A stretch of DNA of 64,000 nucleotides, taken from Homarus americanus. Lineage: Eukaryota > Arthropoda > Malacostraca > Decapoda > Nephropidae. The first letter of the stretch is position 1, and each line of letters begins with the position of its first letter. The translations under genes and the position numbers were made by a program. The DNA is taken from the NCBI RefSeq assembly GCF_018991925.1, contig NW_024727888.1:240001-304000 (forward strand). Direction: 5' to 3'. Of the stretch, positions 44,900-59,030 are shown in pieces. Below the pieces are notes generated by a model. That model had not been told where the DNA came from, ran no database searches, and was given only the letters and a program-made list of their open reading frames with translations.

Positions 44900-45115
44900 G
44901 TCCGTGGGGTGGGGTAGGGGTGGGGTGGGGTGTGGGTGGGTGGGGTGGGAGGTGGGTGGGGTGAGGTGTAGGTGGGGTGGGGTGGTGGGGTGGGGTGGGT
45001 GGGGGGGGTGGGGTGGGTGGGTGGGGGGTGGGGAGAAGAAGAGGGGTGGAGAGTAACAAGGTGGGTAGGGGGAAAGAAGATTGGGTGGGGAGGGACAGGT
45101 GGGGAGATAAAAATA
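44900..45115. repeat. G-rich GGTGGGGTGGGT repeat
   Basis: More than twenty runs of three to eight G on the + strand separated by one or two bases, a dense G-quadruplex-type pattern. 45025-45115 is less regular. Confidence 0.9.
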
Positions 45116-45614
45116 TGGGTGTATATACATCTATTTATCCATATACACTAAGCCCAAGAGACAACACGATGATATGATGCGGAAAAATTAATTATTTTAT
45201 TTTTTATCAAAGTATCATATGATCACATAATTAATTGCCAGGCCTCTACCCCCACTTCCCCTCTTCTCTTCCCTACTCCCTCATCCCCACTCCCTCCAAC
45301 ACCACTGCGGCACCATTAATTGTCACCAACACCACTATAGCATCATTAACTGCGTCACCACCACCATTATGGCGCCATTAAAACAATAAACTCTAGTGAA
45401 ATATTCAGTCATTGCTCGGGCCTAGAGAGAGAGAGATGAATGGAAAGAAGGAGGGAGGAGGAAAAAGATGGATGGAAAGAGTAAAAGAAAGGAACGAAAT
45501 GGAGAAAGGAGAGAAGGATTGGGTGAGAGCGAATGGTGATGGGCAAAGAAAGAGGAAAGTGAGATAAAGAGATAAACAGAAAAAGAAAATCATTCAAAGA
45601 GACACACACACACA

Positions 45615-45659
<45 letters not shown>

Positions 45660-45774
45660 TAACAGAGATAGAGAGAGGCAGGCAAGGAGTAAAGGAGTAA
45701 AAACAGAGAAAGATAAAGAAAGTATTAGAGACAAAGAATGAAGTCACAATTAGGGAGAGAGACACGACCCGCAT

Positions 45775-45824
<50 letters not shown>

Positions 45825-46121
45825 CACCCCCTCTCCTCCACATTCTTTCTCTTTCCCTCCTTCTCCTATTCCTCTACATTTTCTCTATATTTATCTCTCT
45901 ATTTCTCTATCTTTGTCTATCTCTCTTCCTCATTCTCTTTATTTCCTTCTCTTTCTCTACCGCTTTCACTCTTCTCTCCACATTCACCTTTGTTCCTCCC
46001 TCTCTGTGTCTCTTCCTCCCTCTCTGTTTTTTTCCTCTCTCTCTCTCTTTCTTTCCCTTTCCATCTCTCTCTTCTTCTTTCTCTCTCTCCCCCACCTATA
46101 CCAACACATCGTTTTCCAGCT

Positions 46122-46175
<54 letters not shown>

Positions 46176-46539
46176 AAAAACTACTCAGAGAAGCGCGCCA
46201 TATGTAGGTAAACAAAGCAACCTGTTCACGAAGCTTCAGACTCAAAAGCTCAGAGATTCTATATCCATAAACTGTACCTATAGCTTTAATTCACGACTGT
46301 AGTGTATATAGAGGGTACAGGTATACAAATAATGTATATAGAGAGTACAGGTATACAAACAATGTCTATAAACAGTACACATATGACGAAAACTAGAATC
46401 ATAAATGGAGATGCAGAAATCCAATTTGAATTACTGAGACGAGTGCATGAGGAAGGAGACGCGAGAGCAACACACAAGCGCGAAATGAGTCACAGGTCAG
46501 GACAAAGGAAGAGGAGATACCATGAAACCAAGAGAAGAT

Positions 46540-46588
<49 letters not shown>

Positions 46589-46680
46589 GACAGGGTGAGA
46601 GAAGTGGTGTTCAACTAATCAGTCAACCTCAACCCTTTCGAATTAGATTTGAATTTCCACCTTAAAATTACGAGTTCTGG
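45116..46680. other. Gene-free, microsatellite-rich region
   Basis: Purine-rich at 45425-45600, (AC)n at 45601-45658, (CT)n at 45780-45817, pyrimidine-rich at 45820-46095, (CA)n at 46123-46173, a 35-36 bp sequence repeated two to three times at 46302-46385 (GTACAGGTATACAAA), and (GA)n at 46541-46589. Confidence 0.75.
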
Positions 46681-47155
46681 GTAAGGTTAGGTTAGGTTTA
46701 GGTAAGGGGTTGGTTAGGTTAGGGTTAAATTAGGGGTAGGATAGGTTAGTGTTAGGCTAGGGGTAGGATAGGTTAGTGTTAGGCTAGGGGTAGGATAGGT
46801 TAGTGTTAGGCTAGGGGTAGGATAGGTTAGTGTTAGGCTAGGGGTAGGATAGGTTAGTGTTAGGCTAGGGGTAGGATAGGTTAGTGTTAGGCTAGGGGTA
46901 GGATAGGTTAGTGTTAGGCTAGGATAGGTTAGTGTTAGGCTAGGTTAGTGTGGTTAGGGTGGTAGGATAGGTTAGTGTTAGGGGTAGGATAGGTTTAGGT
47001 GTTAGGGCTAGGGGTAGGATAGGTTAGTGTTAGGCTAGGGGTAGGATAGGTTAGGTTTGGTTAAGTTAGGGGTAGGATAGGTTAGTGTTAGGCTAGGGGT
47101 AGGATAGGTTAGTGTTAGGCTAGGGGTAGAATAGGTTAGTGTTAGGTTAGGTATA
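46681..47155. repeat. 27-bp TTAGG-derived minisatellite
   Basis: About 14 copies of a unit joining GGTTAGTGTTAGGCTAGG and GGTAGGATA, with plain GGTTAGGTTAGG at both edges. It looks like a diverged telomere repeat that was re-amplified at higher order. Confidence 0.9.
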
Positions 47156-47165
47156 TAGTTCAATA

Positions 47166-47215
47166 TTCAGTGAAACCTCCATATAACGAGCTTCTATCTT
47201 CATATAATCCGTTAT
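47166..47215. mobile_element. Possible pogo/Tigger-like terminal repeat
   Basis: CAGTGAAACCTCCATATAACG resembles the CAGTnnAACCTCnnTATAACG ends of pogo-type DNA transposons as I recall them. No matching opposite terminus or flanking TA was found, so it may be a solo remnant. Confidence 0.3.
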
Positions 47216-47825
47216 CATGGGGGTTCACATCTAACGGACTTTTGATATAATGGACTATTCCTATCTATATACAGCAGTCCGTTCAATAGAGCTTTTGCTG
47301 TACGCCGAGAATAGTCCAGATAATGTTAATATAATCCTCTGGTGGAGTAATTAATTACCTCTGAGCTACTCTCCATTATCGAAAGAAAAAATCCGCTTTG
47401 GGAAACTTTATACGGAAATGAGCTAATTAATATGCAAATTATTTCATGTTACTTGAAGTGATCCCTTAACCCCGAGTTTGAGAAAATAATGTTGCTTTTT
47501 TTATTGTGTTTTTTCAATAATTTCCATAAGATAATGATGACCCGTGTAGGAGCTGCCTGTGTTACTATGTGTCGAAGTGAGTCTTGAGTCTGCCCATACT
47601 TGTTAGATTAATTTGTCTATGTTTGGTTTTTGTTTTATTATGTAAGGAAAATATTTGAAAGAAAATGGAAGCAAAATAAACTGGGATTTATCCGAGATAC
47701 TTGTATATATTATAAAGGACACGTACGTAAGGACAATGACAACGGTAAGAACAGAAGGAGGAGGAGGAACTACCAAAGGAACTCAAGGTTAGAATAGGAC
47801 TCCAACTGGGATAATCCTTAGGTTT
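47216..47825. other. Gene-free region
   Basis: AT-rich unclassified DNA; a match to pogo-like internal ATAATCCGTTAT occurs near 47200. No gene. Confidence 0.45.
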
Positions 47826-47870
47826 GAGGGTTGGCGACCACGGCCCTTCACTTCACACGTCTTAGGACTA
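47826..47870 (+). repeat. Dispersed GGGTTGGCGACCACRGCC element, copy 3
   Basis: GAGGGTTGGCGACCACGGCC followed by CTTCACTTCACACGTCTTAG. Third copy in the window. Confidence 0.55.
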
Positions 47871-48973
47871 TTTTGATCAATCCTTCCACAGCGTTTTAAT
47901 GTGATTCATCCGTCCTGAGTGGAGGAGAAAAGACGACACTCATAAGAGGACTGAAATGATACGAAAAACAGTTGCCTAATTCAAGTATCAAAGTGACAGC
48001 AGCAATTAGAATGAGATGGAGTGAAAGTTAATTACAAGGAGATGAGGAGTGAGGTTGAGCAGTAAAGATGGTAGGTGGGGGCATAAAAAACCTTAGGCAG
48101 GGTAGGTAATTAATTAAAACAGGTGAATAAGTCCAAGATACCTGTGCTCACCTGTGTGTGTGAGGGAGGGAGGTGGAGGCTGTGAACTGGAAACTAGGGT
48201 AAGGGTGAGATCAGGATGGAATACATTGATGGATATTGGAAGGAATTTTATTGGTATGGAAAGTGTGAGTTAGTGACCATTATCATGACAGTGAAAATAT
48301 CTAAGGCGCTATGGTCGACAGTTAAACAAATGATACATGTGAAAAACACCCGAAAATGCAAATTGAAGTTTACGGAGATGTTTGAGGATTATAATGCTAT
48401 ACCAAATACATCTCAGACCCTGTAGCTAGAAACGTGTTTTTATATAGATTAAAAACTTGGCATTAAAAACAAAGAGAAAAAAAGTACTTGTTTCCCCAAC
48501 CAACCAGAGAAAAATAATGGAAACTTAGTCATAAATAATTAACCGGAGTTGTTAGAGCGCAGTGATACATAACATAATAAATTAACTCTTTCTCTCTCTC
48601 CAGGTAAAACGTAAACATACCAGGGCCACAGGTGTGTTTCATGGGCTGAGTTGACCCTTGTATTCTCCCTCACCCCTCGTCTTTCTCTCACTAAGCCCCT
48701 TATTTTTATCTCACTAGCCCCTCTCACCAACCTTCCCTTCCTTCCTTCCCTCCTTCCTTCCTTCCTTCCCTCCTTACTCGTCCTCATTCTACTCCTTGGT
48801 CGTTCTTCTTCATCCTTGTCGCTTCTCTTGTTGATTCTTCTTATTATCTCTTATGGATTATTTTGTGTCTGATTCTTCTTTTCTTTTTTCTTCTTCTTTC
48901 TTCTTATTGTTGTTGTTTTTCTTCTTATTTTCTTTTTAATCCTTGACACATTTGCTTTAGCCATCTTAGTAGT
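47871..48973. other. Gene-free region
   Basis: AT-rich; (CCTT)n at 48735-48770 and CTT-rich at 48850-48930. Only the short frame at 48216 stands out. Confidence 0.5.
48216..48425 (+). other. Unrecognised 69-codon open frame
   Basis: Starts with ATG in GATCAGGATGG and ends TAG. Mixed composition (MEYIDGYWKEFYWYGKCEL...), no recognised domain, no splice or promoter signals. In AT-rich DNA a frame this long can occur by chance. Confidence 0.12.
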
Positions 48974-50857
<1,884 letters not shown>

Positions 50858-50888
50858 AGGACAGACAGACAGACAGACAGACACAGCA

Positions 50889-50921
<33 letters not shown>

Positions 50922-50926
50922 CAGCA

Positions 50927-50978
<52 letters not shown>

Positions 50979-51007
50979 GAACGAACAGACGGAGCAGCAG
51001 ACGAACC

Positions 51008-51038
<31 letters not shown>

Positions 51039-51138
51039 CACAGCAAGACATGAACCAGACAGACAGACAGACAGACACAGAAAGACAGACAGACAGACAG
51101 ACAGACAGACACAGCAAGACAGACAGACAGACAGACAG
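50858..51138. repeat. (CAGA)n with AGCA interruptions
   Basis: (CAGA)n blocks separated by CACAGCAAGA at 50882, 50922, 51042 and 51112, and a diverged segment at 50977-51012. Cys/Leu/Ser/Val frames on the minus strand are artefacts. Confidence 0.95.
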
Positions 51139-51363
51139 GTAAACGGACAGAAGTTGTTAATCCGTGATATTTAATTGCCCAGAGAAGCACCTGTCAACAA
51201 AGCCAGGATTAAATTAGTATTCCTTTGATGACAGGTGTTACAATTCCTCAGATGACGAAGCTTATGCAATGAATGACTGTTTAGGTGATGAATAAACGAT
51301 ACCCAAACGGCGGCAACATAGAAACCTTTACTGTATGAGCCATAAAGGTGACATTGAGACTCT

Positions 51364-51575
51364 AACCTAACCTAAACCTGGTTTATTTTTAACCTAACCT
51401 AAACCTGGCTTATTTTTAACCTAACCTAAACCTGGCTTATTTTTAACCTAACCTAAATCTGGTTTATTTTTAACCTAACCTAACGTAATCTAATATAATC
51501 TAACATTACATAAACTAAACTAATCTAACCTAATGTGATCTAATTTAACCTAATCTAACCTAACCTAACCTTTAT
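51364..51575. repeat. AACCT-derived 27-bp minisatellite and degenerate run
   Basis: Four copies of a 27-bp unit (AACCTAACCTAAACCTGG plus a TTATTTTT-type remainder), followed by degenerate AACCTAATCTAACC to 51575. CCTAA orientation on the + strand. Confidence 0.88.
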
Positions 51576-51611
51576 TGGAAGGATTCACTATTGGGGAGAA
51601 TTATCGTCTCT

Positions 51612-51667
<56 letters not shown>

Positions 51668-51896
51668 ATCTTATTCCGGAACTGCTTCGCCTCATCGATG
51701 GAATTTATGGGAAAATATGAAGGGAAAAACTCAGGAATTTTCCCCAAGTCAGAGTCAAGGGCTCACTTCAGGTAACATGAAATAATTTACATATTAATGA
51801 CCTCATTTCCCTATAAAGTTTCCCTGAGAAGAATTTTTTTTCTGATAATTGTATTTATTTGAGAGATAATAATACGCTTTCCTGTGAGATTATTTT

Positions 51897-51938
<42 letters not shown>

Positions 51939-52983
51939 ATATATATAATTATGATATATTGGTAGACACGTCATTTACTTAGTCTGGTGGTGATGGTGGG
52001 GGTGAAGATGATAATTATAGTGGGTGGAGGGTGGTAGTGGTGGTGAAGGGAAGAGGAGGAGGAGGAAGAGAGAGGGAGGAAGAGGAGGAGCTTCATCATT
52101 CCCCAGCTTGCCTCCCTCACGTCAGACAGGTGTCGATCTCTCACTTTCTTTATTGTTTATTAAAGAAATAGCTCTCCTTCCTCACCCTCTCAGCTCTCCC
52201 CCTCGACCCTCTCAGCTCCCCCCTCGACCCTCTCAGCTCCCCACCCTCGACCCTCTCATCTCTCCCCCCCTCGCCCTCTCAGATATTCAGTTCTCTGTGT
52301 ACTCCTTCATCTGTGACCGGGATTATCGTCTTGCCAAGTCAAATTTTGGCTTCAAGACCAAGAAAGAGGAATTGAATCTCATTGCTTTAAGTTAATTTTC
52401 TCTCTGTGTGGTTTGGGATTCCTTTTGGAAGGATTTGGTCGTATTTTTTTAGATTTATTATATTATGTCGTTATAATTGGGTCATCGTGTATGAGTTTTT
52501 TTTTCAATTGTTATAAAAAATTTAATCAATCAATAAATTTGGATTCTACGCCGTTCTGTTTCAATGTTGTTTCTGATAATCTTAATCTTTGGCAAAATTA
52601 GGGTTTTTTTATATTGGTGTTTTATTTATATTCTGGTGGTTTATAAACACGTCTATGCCTAAAGACCCCAAGTCACATTATCCTCCACGTGTAGTTTCTA
52701 TCCTAAAAGGTCAAAGGTTACGAGAGATTCATCCATTATTTTTTGACCAATCTAGCTGCCACTTTACACCATTATACCTCGTGACAGCCTTTCATGATCT
52801 GATGGACATGTATTTAAAAGTTCTGATTGTTCCTTTGTTGACTTTAAGAGTTAAAGGTCATCAACCTCTGACTGAGAAATATTGAAGAGGATTATTAGAG
52901 GTCACTGTGTTTATAATCTGACCTATCTGATTGACGTAATTCCATATAGATTATAACAATGTGTTTTATCTTCTTCTACAATG

Positions 52984-53046
<63 letters not shown>

Positions 53047-53099
53047 AATATACATACACCTTTAAGATTGACAACGTTCTCAAGGTCTTTCTGCAATAA
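51576..53099. other. Gene-free region with microsatellites
   Basis: (GT)n at 51614-51666, (CT)n at 51898-51934 followed by ATATAT, and (TC)n at 52987-53042. AGGTCAAAGGTTA, a DR1-type half-site pair, lies at about 52709-52721. Frames here have no recognised domain. Confidence 0.5.
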
Positions 53100-53200
53100 A
53101 TTTCTGGAGAGGAGACATATTATGAAAGGTCACAAGTTCATCTTACACTGAGGACTCGAACCCGGTACACACCTACACGACTGAATTGTAAATCTCATCT
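53100..53200 (-). mobile_element. Possible tRNA-derived SINE remnant
   Basis: The minus strand carries a perfect B box GGTTCGAGTCC (+ strand 53152-53162), with TTCAGTCG about 20 nt upstream as a weak A-box candidate. The A-to-B spacing is short for a tRNA and no cloverleaf is evident, so a functional tRNA is unlikely. No target duplication was found. Confidence 0.28.
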
Positions 53201-54124
53201 CCTTTCCTTGATTTATTCCTTCCTCCATTTCTCTCTCTCCTTCTTCTTGCTGCTTTCCTCTCGTCCTCCCCTTCCCCTGCTCTTCTTCCCTCCTCTTCTT
53301 CCCTCCATTTTCTCCCTCCTTCTCCCCCTCCTCCCCCACTCTCCTTCCTCCCCCATCTTCCTTCTCTTCCTCCTCCCTTCCTCCCTTCCCTTCCTCCCTT
53401 CCCTTCCTCCCTTCCCTTCCTCCCTTCTCTTCCTCCAGCCCTCTTTTTCACTCCCTCTGTAGTCTCCAGGTCTTAGGTAATGAACTGGTGGAGGATGAGA
53501 TATTACATTATGTCAGCGTCGTCAGTGCTAGTTTATTGTGTATCCTTTTGCATATAAGAAAGTAAGTCTGGGCTTATAACGACCTGTGTTGAGGAGGAGG
53601 AGGAGGAAGAAGCGTATAAAGACGAAGGAGGAGCAGGGAGAGAGGGAGTAAGAAGAGGAGGAGGAGAAGGAGAGAGCCGGTGGGAAGACGCAGAGGAAGG
53701 AAGAATAGGATGTAGAAAAGGAAGAAGATGAAGGTAGAGTAGGAATGAGATGAAGAGAAAGGAGGAGGAGAAGGACTAAGGAGATAGAAAGTAAGAAAAG
53801 GAAGAGAAGTGGGAAAAGAAATAGGAAGAGCAGAGATAGATGAAGTAATGAGGAGACGAAGTTAGAAAAACATGTGGTGTCAAGGTCTTAATTATCGTGT
53901 TAATTTAACTCTCATTCCCGTCGTGGGTGTTTTGTTAATTCATCCCCCCCCTCTAGAGTCTGTGGCCCCTGTCTGTCTTCCTGTGTGTGTGTCCGTGCGT
54001 CTAGTATGATGCTCTCTCTGTCATATCCATTCGTTCTTCCATCCATTGACAGACAGACAGATAAACAGACAGACAGGGACAGAGAGAGACAGAGACAGAC
54101 AGCATCTTAAAACCACAAATAGAA

Positions 54125-54174
<50 letters not shown>

Positions 54175-54536
54175 AACACCACAAACGATTCTCTCAACAC
54201 ATCAAAATGTTAAAAGTGGCAGCAATATCTTCCCTCTCCTAGACTGACATGTGATGGATCTGTTTGCCTCTAACAATGTGATATACTCTTAAACCAGAAT
54301 CAGGGTAGCGCTTAGTATACAGGCACACCTGACAAGTTTACTGAAGCTGTACCCATACCGGAAAACTCAACATGTAAACCTTGAGGCGATAAACCATTAA
54401 ACCATACATTTTGAACTTTGTATTATTGAATGTACTACTGTCAATGACTTCACCTGGTTTATTGTACCATGTCCTCCAGTCCACACTGCGTTGTATTGTG
54501 TGAAATTAGTGAATATAATCTTATTACCAACTTATT

Positions 54537-54612
<76 letters not shown>

Positions 54613-54758
54613 AAATTAAACATTTAGCCTCGAAAGGTAACTGAATTATTCATTAAAGTTTATTGTTATAATGACACGGCAGAGATGGTGGGGAGGCGGT
54701 CCTTAGAGTCATTACTGAAGACCAAACTGAACTGAGACGACGGTAGAAAGTAGACTGT
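53201..54758. other. Gene-free region
   Basis: Pyrimidine-rich at 53210-53460, purine-rich at 53590-53860, (GACA)n at 54045-54100, (GA)n at 54127-54172, unclassified sequence at 54175-54535, and (CT)n at 54540-54610. Confidence 0.65.
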
Positions 54759-54995
54759 GTTCATATTGGGGAGGTTAGTAGAAAGTAGACTGAGCTCCTG
54801 TCGGGGAGGTTAGTAGAAAGTAGACTGAGCTCCTGTCGGGGAGGTTAGTAGAAAGTAGACTGAGCTCCTGTCGGGAAGGTTAGTAGAAAGTAGACTGAGC
54901 TCCTGTCGGGGAGGTTAGTAGAAAGTAGACTGAGCTCCTGTCGGGAAGGTTAGTAGAAAGTAGACTGAGCTCCTGTCGGGAAAGATCAATAGAAA
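54759..54995. repeat. 35-bp minisatellite
   Basis: About seven copies of a unit containing TAGTAGAAAGTAGACTGAGC and TCCTGTCGGGGAGGT. GGGGAGG/GGGAAGG variants alternate, and the last copies decay toward 55010. Confidence 0.93.
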
Positions 54996-55156
54996 GCTCC
55001 TATCGGGATATATCGGTAGAACGTAAGATTTGTTTTAATATAGTAAAGGATAAAGCTTGTAACTTTCTTTTATATCATTACTTAACATAAACATAAGACA
55101 ATTTCTCATAAAAACAGTTAGAAGGAAAATCTATCATACAATCGGTAACAGACAGG

Positions 55157-56219
55157 ATGATCTTCGTTAAGCGAGGTGTGAAGATCATCGTTAAGCGAGG
55201 TGTGAAGATCATCGTTAAGCGAGGTGTGAAGATCATCGTTAAGCGAGGTGTGAAGATCATCGTTAAGCGAGGTGTGAAGATCATCGTTAAGCGAGGTGTG
55301 AAGATCATCGTTAAGCGAGGTGTGAAGATCATCATTAAGCGAGGTGTGAAGATCATCGTTAAGCGAGGTGTGAAGATCATCGTTAAGCGAGGTGTGAAGA
55401 TCATCATTAAGCGAGGTGTGAAGATCATCGTTAAGCGAGGTGTGAAGATCATCGTTAAGCGAGGTGTGAAGATCATCGTTAAGCGAGGTGTGAAGATCAT
55501 CATTAAGCGAGGTGTGAAGATCATCGTTAAGCGAGGTGTGAAGATCATCGTTAAGCGAGGTGTGAAGATCATCATTAAGCGAGGTGTGAAGATCATCTTA
55601 AGCGAGGTGTGAAGATCATCGTTAAGCGAGGTGTGAAGATCATCGTTAAGCGAGGTGTGTGAAGATCATCATTAAGTTGAGGTGAAGATCATCGTTAAGC
55701 GAGTGTGAAGATCATCGTTAAGCGAGGTGTGAAGATCATCATTAAGCGAGGTGTGAAGATCATCGTTAAGCGAGGTGTGAAGATCATCGTTAAGCGAGGT
55801 GTGAAGATCATCGTTAAGCGAGGTGTGAAGATCATCATTAAGCGAGGTGTGAAGATCATCGTTAAGCGAGGTGTGAAGATCATCGTTAAGCTAGGTGTGA
55901 AGATCATCACAGAGGTGTGAAGATCATCGTTAAGCGAGGTGTAAAGATCATCATTAAGCGAGGTGTGAAGATCATCATTATGAGGTGTGAAGATCATCAT
56001 TAAGCGAGGTGTGAAGATCATCGTTAAGCGAGGTGTGAAGATCATCGTTAAGCGAGGTGTGAAGATCATCGTTAAGCGAGGTGTGATGATCTTCGTTAAG
56101 CGAGGTGTGAAGATCATCGTTAAGCGAGGTGTAAAGGTCATCATTAAGCGAGGTGTGAAGATCATCGTTAAGCGAGGTGTGAAGATCATCATTAAGCGAG
56201 GTGTGAAGATCAGTATAGA
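55157..56219. repeat. 24-bp minisatellite (GTTAAGCGAGGTGTGAAGAT plus CATC)
   Basis: About 44 units differ mainly at GTTAAG versus ATTAAG. Since 24 is a multiple of three the array is open on both strands, as VKRGVKII on + and MIFTPRLT on -. Indels at about 55598, 55670-55700, 55905 and 55980 break it into separate frames. Diverged units continue to about 56385. No start context, splice site or unique flanking coding sequence supports a gene. Confidence 0.95.
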
Positions 56220-56541
56220 GTTCATATACAGTATAGCTCTGTCGCCTCTCTCAGGATTACGGAGCCCAACAGAGGATCACCTTTAAGTGGGCTGTCAAGA
56301 ACGTCATTAAGCAGGGTTTTCAAGATCTTCGTTAAGCGGTGTGATGAGATTAACGTTAAGCGAGGTGTCAAGATCATTACAGCAGTCAAGATAACTCCGT
56401 CGCGTCTGTTAGCATGATGGAGCACCAACACGTTATCTACATTACCTGGTTATTGAGGTGGAGGAGCAGTTAAGTGACAATTAAGATCATTGCCCAATTA
56501 CCGCAAGACTGACGCTCATAAAGTGCAGGGGAGCGGTACAC

Positions 56542-56603
<62 letters not shown>
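56542..56603. repeat. (CT)n microsatellite
   Basis: About 31 uninterrupted units. Confidence 0.96.
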
Positions 56604-56605
<2 letters not shown>

Positions 56606-56891
56606 TTCTCAATTTTTTTTAATGGCTTTAGTTTATATTATTTCCTTACTTTCGTTCAATGAGTGATAATATTTGTTGACATTAAGACGTTCTCCTCTGA
56701 ATATTACCAACAGTTAACGCTCACTCCTGAAGATAATCACAAAAAATTAAGTATTTTTCCTCAGATTCTCATTAATTCTCTGTAATTACGTACAGAAAGT
56801 TTCATTAATTGGAATATTGTGTTTACGTTAAGGTTGGAGTTTGTTGATGTGTATGAGGTGTAATAAAAGTTTGTCTCATACGCACCCCCAG

Positions 56892-56960
56892 TTCACCCCA
56901 GCTGTGAATGGGTACCTAATTTTACAGTTGGGGAAGTGAAGGCTGTCGAGTGCAGTACCG
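56892..56960 (+). mobile_element. SINE/LINE-like fragment, copy 2
   Basis: Contains GTGAATGGGTACCTAATTTT and GGGGAAGTGAAGGCTGTCGA; shares its order of motifs with 34659-34726. It is the better-preserved copy. Confidence 0.5.
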
Positions 56961-57883
56961 GCCATATTATTGTTATTATATACAGTGTGTTATATCCACA
57001 TTATTCCTAAACGTGTCATACCAAACATGGAATTCATATTCACTTCCATGTATATTCAGGTTTATTTCCTTATTTATATCTCCTGCAGTTTATCATTATT
57101 TAGACTTTCAACACTTTACACTTAAATATTTATGGTTACAATACAATAGACTTATTTGATGACCGACACACACACACATGGACACTTTACAACATCCTCA
57201 CCTGTCATTGTGTTGCGGGATGGATCAGGTATTTCTACAGTGTGTGTCTCTCTCAGTGTGTTGGTCTCACACGTTGTTTCACAGACTTTGGTGACTCTCC
57301 AATATAAGTTAGTTTGGATTTCAGATACCTCAAAAACCCGTCTGCTTATATATATGTAAACTCCTGCTGAAACACGACCCCGAGTTTACAATTATAGAAA
57401 TTCCTGAAGTTTGCTTTTGGTGATATTGATTTCATTTAATACACAAGATGCCTATTGTCTTTTGTTAATATTATCGACTCTGTATCTGTATTTTTTTGCT
57501 AAATAAATTATTTCAATATCAATTTAATATCAATATCAATTTATTTTACATTTTCTTTTTAATATCTTACGTAATACAATTTCTTAATCAGGAGGAGACT
57601 AACCTTACCTGCAGTTAGTGAAGGTTAGAATATCATTAAATCTAAGGAGTATAAATGGAATATCCAGTATTATATGATTTATCTACAATCATATGGAATC
57701 TCATATGGCTTTTACACTATATATTCCAAGTTTTCCGAACCATCACATCACCTTGACTGTTACCTCTTACTTTAGATAATATTATATATTTTAGGTTTTA
57801 TGTCCATTAATTTGTTGCAGTCCTCCCTCACCCAATTATCTGTTATTTACACTATGGTTATGGAGTCATTTATATGTATGTAT

Positions 57884-57942
<59 letters not shown>

Positions 57943-58524
57943 CAAACTTCCCAAAACCGGAGCAAAAATTATTAGAAATGTGGCGGTGTTGTCCATGGTA
58001 ACTTGATATAGTTCACAGAGGCTGAGAATTTTATTATTTTTCCTTTCTCGCTTGTTATTCCTTTCGTGTTTATGGGCCGATGTTGACATGACTCGGCATG
58101 ATGACAATTTTGATGGTGTCCGTTAAGAGATATTGGATAATAATGATGAAAAATAAACGATTCTTATCAGTGAGAACATTCTTCTTTGGTCTTTAATTGT
58201 GGACAACTTACATAGGTTAGGTTAGGTTAGGTTAGATTAGACTCACATAATGAATGGTCACATAATTACTGTACAGTATATCATCAATGCCTTTCACCCC
58301 GCATTATCTTACAATCTTACTTAGGTCTGGCTGGTCACTTGCCTCACGGGGGATTTGCGTTAGGTTGGTAAGAATAACTTCATTTGTCCTGCATCTCAAT
58401 GGGAAGGATAATCGTGTTTTCTCTCAATCAGTTATTTAATTCGAGGTTGTATCACTGCCAAGGATTGCCTTTAAATCCACTGAATTTCATGATTATAAGA
58501 TAAACACACGGTACACCTCGAAAC
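56961..58524. other. AT-rich gene-free region
   Basis: (GT)n at 57887-57942 and a short TTAGG run at 58216-58234. No exon or mobile element was recognised in the rest. Confidence 0.5.
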
Positions 58525-58600
58525 AAAACACTTTATTTGTTTGTTTATATGAAAATAAGAGACTAAAACACGATACATCTCGAAACAAAACACCCCATTA
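58505..58600. repeat. Duplicated 25-bp sequence
   Basis: CACGGTACACCTCGAAACAA (58507 on) and CACGATACATCTCGAAACAA (58568 on) are near-identical, each followed by AACAC, and lie about 61 bp apart. Confidence 0.6.
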
Positions 58601-58849
58601 CAAATAAAAGAAATCAAAAATAAAAATAAAAATACCTCGATCTACAAATCCCAAGGACACGACTTGCATAAATCACTGGATTCATAGACGATGGAGGACA
58701 AATTGGTCGAGACAAGTTCCCTCTTGATCGCTTAACTTGGCGCAAACAAGTTGTGGTACGAGGCTACACAACTTAAAGGCTTGACTTTGATGTTGGTGAA
58801 GCAGCGAGCGTGTGCAAGATTTTGTTAGGGGGCGAGTGAGCGCTGATAT

Positions 58850-59030
58850 TAGTGCCAAATGAGGGGATAAAAGCTTAAAAAGAGTCCTAGAACACAAGCT
58901 TTTAGTAGTGCCAGATGAGAATTAAGAGCTTTCAGTGATGCTAGGTTAGAATTAAAGCTTTCATTGGTGCCAGATAAGAAAATTAAAGCTTTCAGTGGTC
59001 CAAGATTAAGGAATAAAAAAGCTTTCACAA
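58850..59030. repeat. Diverged minisatellite, about 35-bp unit
   Basis: Four or five degenerate copies of AGCTTTCAGTGGTGCCAGAT plus GAGAATTAA. The hydrophobic minus-strand frame over it follows the repeat. Confidence 0.7.

Noticed and set aside
52024..52395. 123-codon frame ending ...FKTKKEELNLIALS
   Set aside because: The first two thirds are low-complexity and the rest has no recognised domain or splice support.
55157..56286. Possible repeat protein on either strand
   Set aside because: The array is open on both strands and broken by indels, with no start, splice or unique flanking coding sequence.
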